A DNA stretch of 64,000 nucleotides from contig NZ_ML660019.1 of assembly GCF_007004645.1 (NCBI RefSeq), positions 1,722,671 through 1,786,670 of the forward strand. The letters run 5' to 3'. Shown here in pieces: positions 1 to 10,152 of the stretch. A program made the position numbers and the translations under genes. The DNA comes from Aliiroseovarius halocynthiae (GTDB lineage: Bacteria > Pseudomonadota > Alphaproteobacteria > Rhodobacterales > Rhodobacteraceae). Below the pieces are notes generated by a model. The model worked only from the letters and a program-made list of their open reading frames with translations, made no database searches and was not told where the DNA came from. The number at the start of each line of letters is the position of its first letter. The stretch's first letter is position 1.

Positions 1-264
1 GTGGCCCGCCTGACCGCTGTGGCTGTTCCTGTGATGCTGCTGAAACCTTTCCGCAGCTTCTCGCGCGGGGTGATCCCGATCATGACCTGGGGCGGGTTGA
101 AAGGCGGGATCTCCGTTGCTTTGGCCCTGTCCCTGCCGGACAATGAATGGAAACCGCTGATCCTGACCGCGACCTATATCGTCGTGATCTTCTCGATCAT
201 CGTGCAAGGACTGACCGTCGCCCCTATGGCAAAACGCGTTGGTCGCGAACCGGAGCTGGTATGA
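1..264 (+). CDS. CPA1/NhaP-type cation:proton antiporter, C-terminal fragment
   Basis: Only the last 87 residues lie in the window; the gene must begin upstream, since the family is several hundred residues long, and the GTG at base 1 is an accident of the edge. The fragment contains WGGLKGGISVALALSLP, a conserved transmembrane segment of NhaP-type Na+(K+)/H+ antiporters, followed by a last hydrophobic helix and a short cytoplasmic tail. It would exchange monovalent cations for protons at the inner membrane. Its TGA overlaps the next gene's ATG (ATGA), so the two are probably co-transcribed. The ion specificity cannot be judged from this part. Confidence 0.85.
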   Translation: MARLTAVAVPVMLLKPFRSFSRGVIPIMTWGGLKGGISVALALSLPDNEWKPLILTATYIVVIFSIIVQGLTVAPMAKRVGREPELV

Positions 265-1100
265 TGCGCGACTATGCCGTCTATGATGTGTTTACGGACA
301 CGCCGTTTGGCGGCAACCAGCTGGCTGTGATCCCGGATGGCGAGGGAATGTCGGACACGCAGATGCAGACCATCGCGCGTGAGTTCAACTTTTCGGAAAC
401 CACATTCGTTCTGCCGCCCGAGGATCCGGCCCATACGGCCCGCATCCGAATCTTCACCCCAATGCGCGAGCTGCCCTTTGCAGGGCATCCCACCATCGGC
501 ACCGCAGTGATGCTGGCCGAAATGGGGTACGGCCCTGACATGGTTCTGGAATTGGGCGTCGGTCCCCTGCCTGCACACGCCGAAGCCGGTCAGGCCCGTT
601 TCGTGACCGAGGTGCCGTTGGAGCGCAAAGGTAAACCCGAAATCGACCTAGTCGCCCGTGCCATTGGCTGCACGCAAGATCAGATCGTGGCCCAGCCCGA
701 GATTGCCTCGCTGGGTGGGGATTTCGTCTATGCGCAGCTGGATAGCCGCGAGACGCTTTCGGCGTTGTCGCCCAATGTGGACGCCATGCGCGAAGGCACA
801 CAGCTTTTTCCCGGCAATCACGACTTTGCAGTCTATGCATGGGTCGAGGATGCAGACGGCACAGTTCATGCCCGGATGTTTGCCCCGTTGGACGGCATCC
901 CCGAGGACCCAGCCACCGGGTCAGCTGCGGCCCCGCTGGCCGCGCTTCTCTGCGCGGATCGCGGACAAAACCAAAGCCTGACCATCCATCAGGGCTATGA
1001 CATGGGCCGCCCATCGCAAATCCATCTGCAAGCAGGGCCGGGAAAAGTGACGGTCGCGGGATCGGCCGTGCGCATGATGTCAGGCAAGCTGATCCTTTAA
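261..1100 (+). CDS. PhzF family isomerase/epimerase-like protein
   Basis: The 279-residue product has the PhzF (diaminopimelate-epimerase-like) fold: an N-terminal [15 protein letters not shown] stretch, a candidate catalytic Glu at about residue 46 in [19 protein letters not shown] near residue 73, and [15 protein letters not shown] in the second half. Length matches the family. PhzF itself isomerises a phenazine precursor, but most bacterial members have no known substrate and no phenazine genes are present, so only the family is asserted. ATG 261 gives an ATGA overlap with the antiporter stop. The 3' end overlaps the convergent TetR gene by four bases. Confidence 0.88.
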   Translation: MMRDYAVYDVFTDTPFGGNQLAVIPDGEGMSDTQMQTIAREFNFSETTFVLPPEDPAHTARIRIFTPMRELPFAGHPTIGTAVMLAEMGYGPDMVLELGVGPLPAHAEAGQARFVTEVPLERKGKPEIDLVARAIGCTQDQIVAQPEIASLGGDFVYAQLDSRETLSALSPNVDAMREGTQLFPGNHDFAVYAWVEDADGTVHARMFAPLDGIPEDPATGSAAAPLAALLCADRGQNQSLTIHQGYDMGRPSQIHLQAGPGKVTVAGSAVRMMSGKLIL

Positions 1101-1768
1101 CCTTGCCGACGCGGCGACATCACTGCCTCAAGGATCAAACGCGCCGAGGGTTCGAAACTGGGCGCGAAAGCATGGCTGGCAAAGGCCTCGCGCATGTCGT
1201 CTGGCAGGCCTTGGGGGTCGCGCTGTGCTGAGATGTCGAACTGTGCCGCCCCCAGCATGGTCATCGTAATGGTACGGGCCAAAGGCTCGGCCTGATCAGG
1301 ACCGACACCGGTAACGACCGCCAGATGTGCACCCCATTCGTGCCCCAGCGCAATCAGTCGGCGTTTGGCAGCAAACAGCGGCTCATCCGCCACGTTCGCC
1401 TCGATCACCGCGATCAGGCGCGCATATAGCGGCAGGAACAAAGGTGTGGTTTGCGCATTCAACGTCATAAGATGCGCCAATTGCGCGGCGCTGTCGCCGG
1501 GTCGAGCGCGATGCTTGAACTGCGTCACAACGGCGTCCATCGCTTCGATGAATAACAGCAGATACAACTCTTCCTTCGACCGCACATAAAGATACAGCGT
1601 TCCCTTGGCCAAGCCCGCCCGCTTCGCCAACGCGCCCATTGTTACACCGTCAAGGCCGACCTCATCGATCATGTCGCGGGCCGCTGACAGAATCATGGCC
1701 TGCCGCTCGGCTTTTTGGTCTTTGGACCGGGCGCGTTTCATACCGTGATCAACAGTCACCTTAGACAC
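1097..1768 (-). CDS. TetR/AcrR family transcriptional regulator
   Basis: The product is 223 residues from a GTG at 1768, or 214 from an ATG at 1741. The N-terminal TetR helix-turn-helix is clear: ILSAARDMIDEVGLDGVTMG followed by LAKRAGLAKGTLYLYVRSKE. The C-terminal ligand-binding half is divergent, so no ligand can be named. A purine-rich stretch abuts the GTG with tight spacing, so the start is uncertain. A perfect 13-bp palindrome lies 15 bp upstream of the GTG and is the likely autoregulatory operator. Target genes are unknown; the divergent neighbour is the Fur-type gene. Confidence 0.9.
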   Translation of the reverse strand: MSKVTVDHGMKRARSKDQKAERQAMILSAARDMIDEVGLDGVTMGALAKRAGLAKGTLYLYVRSKEELYLLLFIEAMDAVVTQFKHRARPGDSAAQLAHLMTLNAQTTPLFLPLYARLIAVIEANVADEPLFAAKRRLIALGHEWGAHLAVVTGVGPDQAEPLARTITMTMLGAAQFDISAQRDPQGLPDDMREAFASHAFAPSFEPSARLILEAVMSPRRQG

Positions 1769-1782
1769 CTTCCTTCAGGTAC

Positions 1783-1795
1783 TGACCGCCGGTCA
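1783..1795. promoter_or_regulatory. Palindromic operator candidate for the TetR regulator
   Basis: TGACCG-C-CGGTCA is a perfect 13-bp palindrome just upstream of the TetR start. Position and symmetry fit a TetR-dimer site; binding is inferred. Confidence 0.55.
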
Positions 1796-1923
1796 CTTGG
1801 CGATCCTGTGTATACTTAGAAAATACCGCGCGATAAGTCACCCCATTGCGCGGTGTCATCACCCCTTTGCCTGCCCGAATTTTCGCGGCATAAGGGGGCG
1901 GGCAATTCAGAACCGGGGGGCAT

Positions 1924-2343
1924 ATGTCAGGCGCATCCATTTTAAAACGTTGTGAAGATATGGGGCTGCGCATGACCGAGCAGCGCCGCGTAATTGCGCG
2001 TGTGCTGGAAGATGCCCATCACGACCACCCGGACGTTGAAGAACTGCACGCCCGCGCCGCCGCCGTCGACAGCCGAATTTCACTGGCGACAGTATATCGC
2101 ACTGTAAAACTGTTCGAAGAGGCCGGCATTCTGGTCAAGAACGAGTTTGGTGATGGGCGCGCGCGCTATGAAAGCGCGGATCGGGACCATCATGACCACC
2201 TGATCGACTTAAGCACCGGCGAGGTGATCGAATTTCTGGATCCCGAAATTGAAGCACTTCAAGAAAAGATTGCCGCCAAATTGGGCTATGATCTGAAGGG
2301 GCACCGGCTGGAACTTTATGGTGTGCGCAAGAAAGACGGGTAA
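1924..2343 (+). CDS. fur: Fur-family metal-responsive repressor (Fur/Mur type)
   Basis: This 139-residue Fur-family protein has a winged-helix DNA-binding half (GLRMTEQRRVIARVLED, then SLATVYRTVKLFEEAGI) and a metal-binding, dimerising half with HHDHLID at residues 89-95 and EIEALQEKIAAKLGY. The C-terminal CxxC structural zinc sites of E. coli Fur are absent, as in alphaproteobacterial Fur/Mur proteins, several of which respond to manganese rather than iron. The sequence looks closer to that group than to Irr. A run of six G precedes ATG 1924. Its regulon cannot be read from the window; whether it senses Fe or Mn is open. Confidence 0.88.
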   Translation: MSGASILKRCEDMGLRMTEQRRVIARVLEDAHHDHPDVEELHARAAAVDSRISLATVYRTVKLFEEAGILVKNEFGDGRARYESADRDHHDHLIDLSTGEVIEFLDPEIEALQEKIAAKLGYDLKGHRLELYGVRKKDG

Positions 2344-2449
2344 ACACACACACCCATCACATCTTTTGATCTGACCCATCAGCGAAATCCCACTTGCCGC
2401 GATTTCGCAAATCGGGTTCTGTCGCCTGACTGCGCAGACGGGATTGGAC

Positions 2450-3322
2450 ATGCAAAACATACGCGGCATCGTTTTTGTGATTTTCTCGATGGCGGTCTTC
2501 GCCGGAGAAGATGCGTTCATCAAATCGATGTCGCACGGAATCCCCGTGTCCGAGGTTCTGATTTTTCTGGGCATCGGCGGGATGGTGTCCTTTGCCACCC
2601 TGACCTTTCTGAAGCGTGGCACGCTTGCGCCCTTGGTGCATCGTGACATGCGCTCGCCGCTTATGTTGTGGCGCAACGCCTCCGAGGCCGTCGCCGCCAT
2701 GTTCTTCATCACCGCCTTGTCATTGGTGCCGCTGTCGACCGTCGCCGCCGTATTTCAGGCAACCCCGCTTGCAATCACCGCAGGGGCGGCGCTGTTTCTG
2801 GGCGAACATGTCGGCTGGCGTCGTTGGAGCGCCATTGGTGCTGGTTTTATCGGCGTTCTGGTCATCATTCGCCCCGGCAGCGATACGTTCCAACTGGCCG
2901 CCCTTCTGCCTTTGGGGGCCGTGATTACCATTGCCATACGGGATCTGCTGACCCGGCAGATGGACCCCTCGATTCCGTCGCTTAGCGTGGCCTTCTATGG
3001 CTTTGCAGCAGTCATCCCGGCTGGTCTTCTTTTGGCCCCGATCAACGATCCGTTTGTTATGCCGTCGGGCATCGAATGGGCGTATATGCTGGGCGCTGTG
3101 ATCTGTGGCGTCTCGGGATATTACGCCATTGTTCAGGCGATGCGGATCGCCGAAACCTCGATCATCATGCCATTTCGCTATATGCGCCTGATCTTCTCGA
3201 TGGCGCTTGGAATGTTGGTTTTCGCCGAACGTCCCGATTTCTGGACCTATGTCGGTGCCACCATCGTCATCGGCACAGGCGCTTACACGTTCTGGCGGGA
3301 ACAAAAGACACGCGCGCGCTAA
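2450..3322 (+). CDS. EamA/RhaT family transporter
   Basis: The product is about 290 residues, almost entirely hydrophobic, with roughly ten transmembrane segments in two five-helix EamA repeats (drug/metabolite transporter superfamily). It begins NIRGIVFVIFSMAVFAGEDA, and the second repeat starts around residue 150. ATG 2450 is preferred over a TTG at 2444 and follows GGGATTGG. Such proteins export metabolites or amino acids across the inner membrane, but the substrate cannot be inferred. The upstream gap has no clear promoter, and the downstream 83-bp leader belongs to enolase. Confidence 0.85.
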   Translation: MQNIRGIVFVIFSMAVFAGEDAFIKSMSHGIPVSEVLIFLGIGGMVSFATLTFLKRGTLAPLVHRDMRSPLMLWRNASEAVAAMFFITALSLVPLSTVAAVFQATPLAITAGAALFLGEHVGWRRWSAIGAGFIGVLVIIRPGSDTFQLAALLPLGAVITIAIRDLLTRQMDPSIPSLSVAFYGFAAVIPAGLLLAPINDPFVMPSGIEWAYMLGAVICGVSGYYAIVQAMRIAETSIIMPFRYMRLIFSMALGMLVFAERPDFWTYVGATIVIGTGAYTFWREQKTRAR

Positions 3323-3378
3323 CATTCCCCTGCCCTGTTGTCGTACCGCGCTGAACGCGCTAAAGACGCCCTAACTGA

Positions 3379-4680
<1,302 letters not shown>

Positions 4681-4704
4681 GGCAACCACCACATATAAAC
4701 ATCA

Positions 4705-4730
4705 AGGTCGGGGGTCCCCCGGCCTTTTTT
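4705..4730 (+). terminator. Rho-independent terminator of eno
   Basis: A ten-pair stem (AAGGTCGGGG with CCCCGGCCTT, one G-U pair) with a GTC-type loop is followed by a run of T, ending 50 bp after the eno stop. Confidence 0.85.
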
Positions 4731-4889
4731 CGTTGTGCACGGTTATGATAACTCCACCAGCCCCGTCACCCCTGAACTAGGAATGGATGGCATCAAAGAT
4801 GCGCAATATGTCACAGCTACCATCTCTGTGCTTGAACTAATACACCCATATTACCATGCTGCCTATGAAGCGCGAACAGAGGTAAAGAC

Positions 4890-5408
4890 ATGACACTTAT
4901 CAAAAATATCGCACAGTACCTCGTCCGACGGGCCGAGCGTCGGGTCGGGGTTCAATTCGACTATGTCCATGCGATCGCTGACACCAGTATTGGCCTGCTG
5001 TCACGATACAACAGGTTGTTCGGCTTTCTGGATCCACGCAAGCACCTTCCACCCCACGCCTATCACGCCGCGCGCCTGCGAGGGGCGCTGGCCGCAGATT
5101 GCGGCACCTGCGTCGAGGCCGAGATCAATCTGGCCATTTCTGCCGGGTGCGAGGCTCCTTGGATCAAAGGGGTTTTGTCGGGTAATGGAGATGGGCCCAT
5201 CGCGGATGTCATCGCATTGACAGATGCTGTGGTGCGGGACCGCACAGACCTGCCCGAAGCACGCGACGCAATCGCACGCGCATATGGGCAGGCCGGATTG
5301 ATCGAGTTAACTTTTGCCATGAACGGTGCTGCTTTGCTGCCCGGTGTCAAACGTGCGATGGGCTATGCCACGGCCTGTGACCTGTCGATGATGAAGAAAC
5401 TGGCATGA
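4890..5408 (+). CDS. AhpD/carboxymuconolactone-decarboxylase-like protein
   Basis: The 172-residue protein is predicted to be all-helical and carries a CxxC pair in ADCGTCVEAEINLA at about residues 69-82. The position resembles the redox-active cysteine pair of AhpD-like proteins, although the usual following histidine is replaced here. Homologues are annotated as carboxymuconolactone decarboxylase family or peroxidase-related; a thiol-redox role is an inference. The last codons overlap the cupin gene (ATGA at 5405), so the two form an operon. The 209 bp upstream, after the eno terminator, contain no other recognisable gene. Confidence 0.65.
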   Translation: MTLIKNIAQYLVRRAERRVGVQFDYVHAIADTSIGLLSRYNRLFGFLDPRKHLPPHAYHAARLRGALAADCGTCVEAEINLAISAGCEAPWIKGVLSGNGDGPIADVIALTDAVVRDRTDLPEARDAIARAYGQAGLIELTFAMNGAALLPGVKRAMGYATACDLSMMKKLA

Positions 5409-5830
5409 CCCCTGATCAGATCATCGCTCACCTGAGTCTTACCCCGCATCCCGAGGGCGGGCATTATCGTCAAACCTGGGTGGATTCAGACAGCAACGGG
5501 CGCCCGACCGGAACGTGCATTTACTTTCTATTGAAAGAAGGAGAGCGCAGCCATTGGCACATGGTTGACGCAACCGAAATTTGGCTTTTCCACGCGGGCG
5601 CACCATTGGTCTTGTCGTTGTCGGAAACAGACGGGGGGCCCATAGCGGACCACATACTCGGTCCGGATTTTGCGGATGGGCAATCACCCCAGATCATCGT
5701 GCCCAAGCACCATTGGCAGGCGGCGCGCACGACCGGCGAATACACGCTGGTAAGCTGCATTGTCTCGCCGGGCTTTCAGTTCGAGGGCTTCACCCTTGCC
5801 CCGCCCGGCTTTGACATTGCGCGCAGTTGA
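5405..5830 (+). CDS. Cupin_5 (DUF985) family protein
   Basis: A 141-residue single-domain cupin of the DUF985 type: LTPHPEGGHYRQTW at the N terminus, CIYFLLKEGERSHWHMVDATEIWLFH in the middle (two histidines and a glutamate that could bind metal), and a C-terminal VSPGFQFEGFTLAPPGFD. Length and motifs match the family, whose biochemical function is not settled. It starts inside the stop codon of the AhpD-like gene, so the two are translationally coupled. The adjacent gene on the right is convergent and begins immediately after the stop. Confidence 0.8.
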   Translation: MTPDQIIAHLSLTPHPEGGHYRQTWVDSDSNGRPTGTCIYFLLKEGERSHWHMVDATEIWLFHAGAPLVLSLSETDGGPIADHILGPDFADGQSPQIIVPKHHWQAARTTGEYTLVSCIVSPGFQFEGFTLAPPGFDIARS

Positions 5831-7477
5831 TTACGACCCGCCCAACAGCACCGCTGACACGGGCACCATCGCGACCGAGCTGATACGACTGCCGAGGCTC
5901 CATTCGACCAACGCACCAAGCGTCTGCGGAGCTGCGCGCCCCATCAGGATCACACCTACCTGCTGATCCGCCTTGAAGGCGGCATTGTCTAGAAACCGGC
6001 GGATCACGTCGTTGTTCTGCTTACCACCATCCAGTTCGCGAAAGACCAATCCAGCTGGCACTCCGATTTTCAGCGCATTTTTGTGGCCGGTATTTAGCCC
6101 CTCGGCCTGCGAGATCAGCCCATGCCCGGATGCGATCAGTATTTCCGAGATCTGACGCGACAGAGGCGCATTGGTCTGGAACCCGCTATTGGGGGGCATA
6201 TAGACGGCAACTCCTTGATCCAGAACAGGTTGCTGGACCTGCAGATTCACCTCGGCATCCGTTGGCGTGGCCCCGGGCGGCAGATCCGCCTGAATAACAA
6301 TCTCAGCCCCGGCCTGACGATAGAATTGAATAGCGGCATCCAAATCTGGCGCGTTCACATCTACGATGACACTGACCGGAAACGGAAACTGCGCAAGGCT
6401 GTCCAGCTGCGTGCGCTCGGGTCCCATATCGGCCAGAACAATCGCCATCAACGGCCGCCCTTCAATACCCGGCGCCGGGACGGCGTTACGTTCGATGGCC
6501 AAAGGCGAATCCGATAGATCCGGCAGGACAGCTTCCAACCCTGCGGCTGTAGTGTTCAGGCCCTGATCCTGTTCACCGTCGCCAATGCTGGGCAACCGGT
6601 TCTTCGTGACGTCGAGCGCTTTGTCTGCCAGAGGCCCAACCGACGTTCCCAACCCAGCGCGTAGGTCCGACGATACCTCGGGGTCAGTGACCGAAGGCAA
6701 CGTTTGTGGCGTAGGTTCAGGCGTGACTTCAGCCAGCACATCTTCGTCCGGGGACGCCTCGGGCTGCGCATCCAAAACCGGAACCTCGGCAACCGGTGTA
6801 TCTTCGGCGGGGATTTCCAGTTCGACAATCTCGGCTTCAACGGCAGGGATTTCGGCAGGAGTCGCCGGGATAATTGCATCGGCGACAATGGCCTCGTCCT
6901 TGATAACAGGAGCGATTTCAGGCTCTACCGCCACAGCGGGCTCTTCTGGGATCTGCACCTCTTCGATTGGCGCATCGGCAGCAACCTCACCCACCTCTAC
7001 GACCGGCTCATCGACCTCAACAATCACATCCGGCTGAGCCTGAGCCACGTCATCGGCCATGGAAGCTTCGGCAGCGGTTTCGATCTCGGGTTCCGAGATT
7101 ACTTCAGGCGCATCAGGCACAATCACATCGCCTGCATCTGATGCCTCTTCGCCCTCGGTCTCCGGCTGTTCAGCAGGCGTATCCAAGGTGTTCTCATCCA
7201 CTGATGAATCAGCATCGACCGGCTCTGGAGCAGGCGCCTCAACGACAGGATCGGCCTCGACTTCCGGCTCTGCCGATTGCGCATCCACAGCAACATCATC
7301 ATTTGGCGCCTGTGCAGTACCACCTTCGCTTTGAACCGGCGTATGCTCAGTTATTGGTTCAGTCACAACGGGGGCCGCATCCGTTTTCACAGGGGGCAAC
7401 ATCGGTGATACCAGCCCTATTCCAGCTGCCGACACCACACCGCCACAAATAACACCTGTCAGGAAGCCTTTTGCCAT
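5831..7477 (-). CDS. Divergent polysaccharide deacetylase with long acidic linker
   Basis: About 548 residues. A short N-terminal hydrophobic segment (GFLTGVICGGVVSAAGIGLV) anchors it in the inner membrane. Residues roughly 30-300 are a low-complexity stretch rich in Glu, Val, Pro, Ala and Asp. The last ~200 residues form the divergent polysaccharide deacetylase domain (RPLMAIVLADMGPE, IVIQADLPPG, ASGHGLISQAEGLNTGHKNA). NodB-like enzymes deacetylate glycans, but this divergent group often lacks the full catalytic set, so activity is unsure. ATG 7477 follows GGGGG at good spacing and is preferred over TTG 7492. It is divergent from trpG. Confidence 0.75.
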   Translation of the reverse strand: MAKGFLTGVICGGVVSAAGIGLVSPMLPPVKTDAAPVVTEPITEHTPVQSEGGTAQAPNDDVAVDAQSAEPEVEADPVVEAPAPEPVDADSSVDENTLDTPAEQPETEGEEASDAGDVIVPDAPEVISEPEIETAAEASMADDVAQAQPDVIVEVDEPVVEVGEVAADAPIEEVQIPEEPAVAVEPEIAPVIKDEAIVADAIIPATPAEIPAVEAEIVELEIPAEDTPVAEVPVLDAQPEASPDEDVLAEVTPEPTPQTLPSVTDPEVSSDLRAGLGTSVGPLADKALDVTKNRLPSIGDGEQDQGLNTTAAGLEAVLPDLSDSPLAIERNAVPAPGIEGRPLMAIVLADMGPERTQLDSLAQFPFPVSVIVDVNAPDLDAAIQFYRQAGAEIVIQADLPPGATPTDAEVNLQVQQPVLDQGVAVYMPPNSGFQTNAPLSRQISEILIASGHGLISQAEGLNTGHKNALKIGVPAGLVFRELDGGKQNNDVIRRFLDNAAFKADQQVGVILMGRAAPQTLGALVEWSLGSRISSVAMVPVSAVLLGGS

Positions 7478-7606
7478 GGCTATTACCCCCAAATACTCGA
7501 TTGATCCTGCGCCGCTCTTGACCCTCGGCGCTTGCTTGGATCATGTATAGCCGGACAGGGACATAACGTAACCCCTTCAGACACAACTTTGGCGAAAGGC
7601 CGCGAC

Positions 7607-8203
7607 ATGATCCTGCTGATCGATAACTATGACAGCTTTACCTACAACCTCGTCCATTACCTTGGCGAGCTTGGGGCCGATGTGGTCGTCCGCCGCAACG
7701 ACGCGCTGGATGTGCAGGAAGCAATGGGAATGGGCGCCGACGGAATCGTGTTGTCCCCCGGCCCGTGTGACCCGGCTCAGGCAGGCATTTGCCTGCCTTT
7801 GACCATGGCTGCGGCCGAGGCTGGCGTCCCGCTTCTTGGCGTCTGCCTAGGTCATCAAACGATTGGCAAAGCATTCGGCGGTGATGTGATCCGCGCATCT
7901 GAAATCGTGCATGGCAAGATGGGCTCGGTCCGCCACGAAGGCAAAGGTGTCTTCGCAGGCCTGCCCTCGCCCCTTCAGGCAACGCGCTATCACTCGTTGG
8001 TGGTAGATCGCGCCACCCTGCCCGACTGTCTGGACATCACGGCAGAGCTGGACAATGGCTTGATCATGGGCCTGCGCCATAAGGAACTTGAGATCGAAGG
8101 CGTTCAGTTCCACCCCGAAAGCATCCGGTCTGAACACGGCCATGCGATGCTGGAAAACTTCCTGAAGAAGACAGTTCAGAAAAATGTGGGGGTGCCGGCA
8201 TGA
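7607..8203 (+). CDS. trpG: Anthranilate synthase component II (glutamine amidotransferase)
   Basis: TrpG supplies ammonia from glutamine to TrpE for anthranilate synthesis in the tryptophan pathway. The 198-residue protein has the class I amidotransferase triad: Cys80 in LGVCLGHQ, and His and Glu in GVQFHPESI. It also has the oxyanion loop SPGPCDP and the N-terminal [16 protein letters not shown] 7607 was chosen because the family starts at [11 protein letters not shown]. trpE is not in the window. The stop overlaps trpD (ATGA). Confidence 0.97.
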   Translation: MILLIDNYDSFTYNLVHYLGELGADVVVRRNDALDVQEAMGMGADGIVLSPGPCDPAQAGICLPLTMAAAEAGVPLLGVCLGHQTIGKAFGGDVIRASEIVHGKMGSVRHEGKGVFAGLPSPLQATRYHSLVVDRATLPDCLDITAELDNGLIMGLRHKELEIEGVQFHPESIRSEHGHAMLENFLKKTVQKNVGVPA

Positions 8204-9216
8204 GCGACGCGATGAAACCTCTGATCTACGCCGCCACGGAAGGCCCGCTGTCACGCGCCCAAGCCGAGGCTGCGTTCGAGGAACTGTTTGAAGGTCGCGC
8301 CACCCCTGCCCAGATTGGCGCGCTTCTGGCCGCAATGCGGGCACGTGGGGAAAGCGTTGCCGAATATTCAGCCGCAGCTGCCGTCATGCGCGCAAAATGC
8401 GCCAAGGTGAACGCGCCGGAAGGGGCGATGGACATCGTGGGCACAGGCGGCGACGGGATGGGCACACTGAATATCTCGACCGCGACGGCCTTTGTTGTGG
8501 CGGGCGCAGGCGTCACGGTCGCCAAACACGGCAACCGTAATCTGTCGTCGAAATCCGGCGCAGCGGATGCGTTGACAGAAATGGGCGTGAACGTGATGGT
8601 CGGCGCGGATGTGGCCGAACGCGCCATCAACGAGGTCGGCATCGGCTTCATGATGGCCCCGATGCACCACCCCGCAATGAAACACGTCATGCCCGTCCGT
8701 CAGGAAATGGGCTGTAAGACCATCTTCAACATCCTCGGCCCGCTGACAAACCCCGCTGGTGCCAAACGTCAGTTGACTGGCGCCTTCGCGGCCGACCTGA
8801 TCTTCCCGATGGCCGAGACCCTGCAAGCGCTGGGATCGGAAAAGGCGTGGCTGGTCCACGGTGCGGACGGGATGGACGAGATCTCGATCACCGGGGCGAC
8901 CTCGGTCGCGGCGCTGGAAGGCGGCAAGATCCATGCCCGCGAGATCCACCCAGAAGATGCAGGGCTGCCCGTGCACCCTCTGGCGTCCATTCTGGGCGGA
9001 GAACCCGCAGAAAACGCCGTCGCATTCCGCGCCCTGCTCGACGGGGATGCCTCGGCTTATCGCGACGCGGTTCTGTTCAACGCCGCCGCGGCCTTGGTCG
9101 TGGCCGACAAGGTGAGTGACTTGAAATCTGGCGTCGAAATCGCTGCGGAAAGCATCGATAGTGGCGCTGCGAAAGCGAAGATCGAAGCATTGGCCGCGCT
9201 GACTTCGGCGACATAA
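8200..9216 (+). CDS. trpD: Anthranilate phosphoribosyltransferase
   Basis: TrpD transfers the phosphoribosyl group of PRPP to anthranilate, the second step of tryptophan synthesis. The 338-residue length is typical. GTGGDG at residues 81-86 is the PRPP-binding loop, followed by [23 protein letters not shown] and [11 protein letters not shown]. Translation is coupled to trpG by an ATGA overlap. A 135-bp gap containing a strong hairpin separates it from trpC, so the operon may be partly segmented here. Confidence 0.97.
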   Translation: MSDAMKPLIYAATEGPLSRAQAEAAFEELFEGRATPAQIGALLAAMRARGESVAEYSAAAAVMRAKCAKVNAPEGAMDIVGTGGDGMGTLNISTATAFVVAGAGVTVAKHGNRNLSSKSGAADALTEMGVNVMVGADVAERAINEVGIGFMMAPMHHPAMKHVMPVRQEMGCKTIFNILGPLTNPAGAKRQLTGAFAADLIFPMAETLQALGSEKAWLVHGADGMDEISITGATSVAALEGGKIHAREIHPEDAGLPVHPLASILGGEPAENAVAFRALLDGDASAYRDAVLFNAAAALVVADKVSDLKSGVEIAAESIDSGAAKAKIEALAALTSAT

Positions 9217-9222
9217 GCACTA

Positions 9223-9244
9223 TGGCCGGTCGCCAGACCGGTCA
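9223..9244. other. Intercistronic hairpin between trpD and trpC
   Basis: TGGCCGGTC pairs with GACCGGTCA (nine pairs, one G-U) around a GCCA loop. No T-run follows, so an RNA stability or processing role is likelier than termination. The rest of the 9217-9351 gap shows no gene. Confidence 0.5.
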
Positions 9245-9351
9245 CGCGCCGACCGCCCCCATGGGCGGCGCGTTTCGCGCCCTCGCGGTCGACTTCCACC
9301 AAGAAACAAGTTCCACTTCCATCCGCCCCCTGCTCGCGCTAGAACCAGCGC

Positions 9352-10152
9352 ATGAGCACCGTTCTGGATAAAATCAAAGCCTACAAACTCGAACATGTGG
9401 CCGCGTGCAAAGCCGCCTGCCCCCTGTCCGAGGTCGAGGCCGCCGCCCGTGACGCAAGCCCCACCCGTGGCTTCGCGACTTCCCTAATGAAAGACGCCGA
9501 AAACGGCTATGGCATGATCGCTGAGGTCAAAAAAGCCAGCCCGTCCAAAGGCTTGATCCGCGAAGACTTTAACCCGCCCGAGATCGCAACCGCCTATGAG
9601 GCCGGCGGTGCATCTTGCCTGTCTGTCCTGACCGACGCACCGTCATTCCAAGGCGCAGACGAATTCCTTGTGGCTGCCCGCTCTGCCGTGTCGCTGCCCG
9701 CGCTGCGCAAGGATTTCATGTATGATACCTATCAGGTCGCCGAGGCGCGTGCCTTGGGCGCTGACTGCATCTTAATCATCATGGCTTCGGTTGAAGACTC
9801 GCAGGCGCAAGAGCTTGAAGATGCGGCTTTTTCCTGGGGCATGGATGTGCTGGTCGAGGTGCATGACGAGGAAGAGCTGGACCGCGCGACGATCCTGAAA
9901 TCACCGCTTTTGGGCGTCAATAACCGCAACCTGAAGACCTTCGAGACCACACTGGACACCACCCGCCGCCTGTCAAAACTGGCCGGGAAGGAACGCCATC
10001 TGGTCTGCGAAAGTGGCCTGTTCACGCCGCAAGATCTGGCCGATATGGCCACACATGGTGCGCGGTCATTCCTGATTGGCGAAAGCCTGATGCGTCAGGA
10101 TGATGTCGAGGCCGCAACCCGCGCCCTTCTGGCCAACCCGGTGCCCGCATGA
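9352..10152 (+). CDS. trpC: Indole-3-glycerol phosphate synthase
   Basis: TrpC closes the indole ring from carboxyphenylamino-deoxyribulose phosphate. The 266-residue TIM barrel shows the expected loops: [15 protein letters not shown] (catalytic lysines), [41 protein letters not shown] and [12 protein letters not shown], with the phosphate site [13 protein letters not shown] at the end. It follows trpD after a hairpin-containing gap. The stop overlaps an ATG at 10149 that would begin moaC if the reading frame were intact. Confidence 0.97.
   Translation: MSTVLDKIKAYKLEHVAACKAACPLSEVEAAARDASPTRGFATSLMKDAENGYGMIAEVKKASPSKGLIREDFNPPEIATAYEAGGASCLSVLTDAPSFQGADEFLVAARSAVSLPALRKDFMYDTYQVAEARALGADCILIIMASVEDSQAQELEDAAFSWGMDVLVEVHDEEELDRATILKSPLLGVNNRNLKTFETTLDTTRRLSKLAGKERHLVCESGLFTPQDLADMATHGARSFLIGESLMRQDDVEAATRALLANPVPA

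Noticed and set aside
454-1014. Long minus-strand open frame inside the PhzF gene
   Set aside because: It is a shadow of the PhzF frame: composition is Arg/Pro-rich, no family motif is seen, and there is no room for a ribosome site.
6560-7452. Plus-strand frames rich in Ser/Thr/Gly or Arg/Gln within the deacetylase linker
   Set aside because: They arise from the repetitive Glu/Val/Pro codons of the linker read on the opposite strand.
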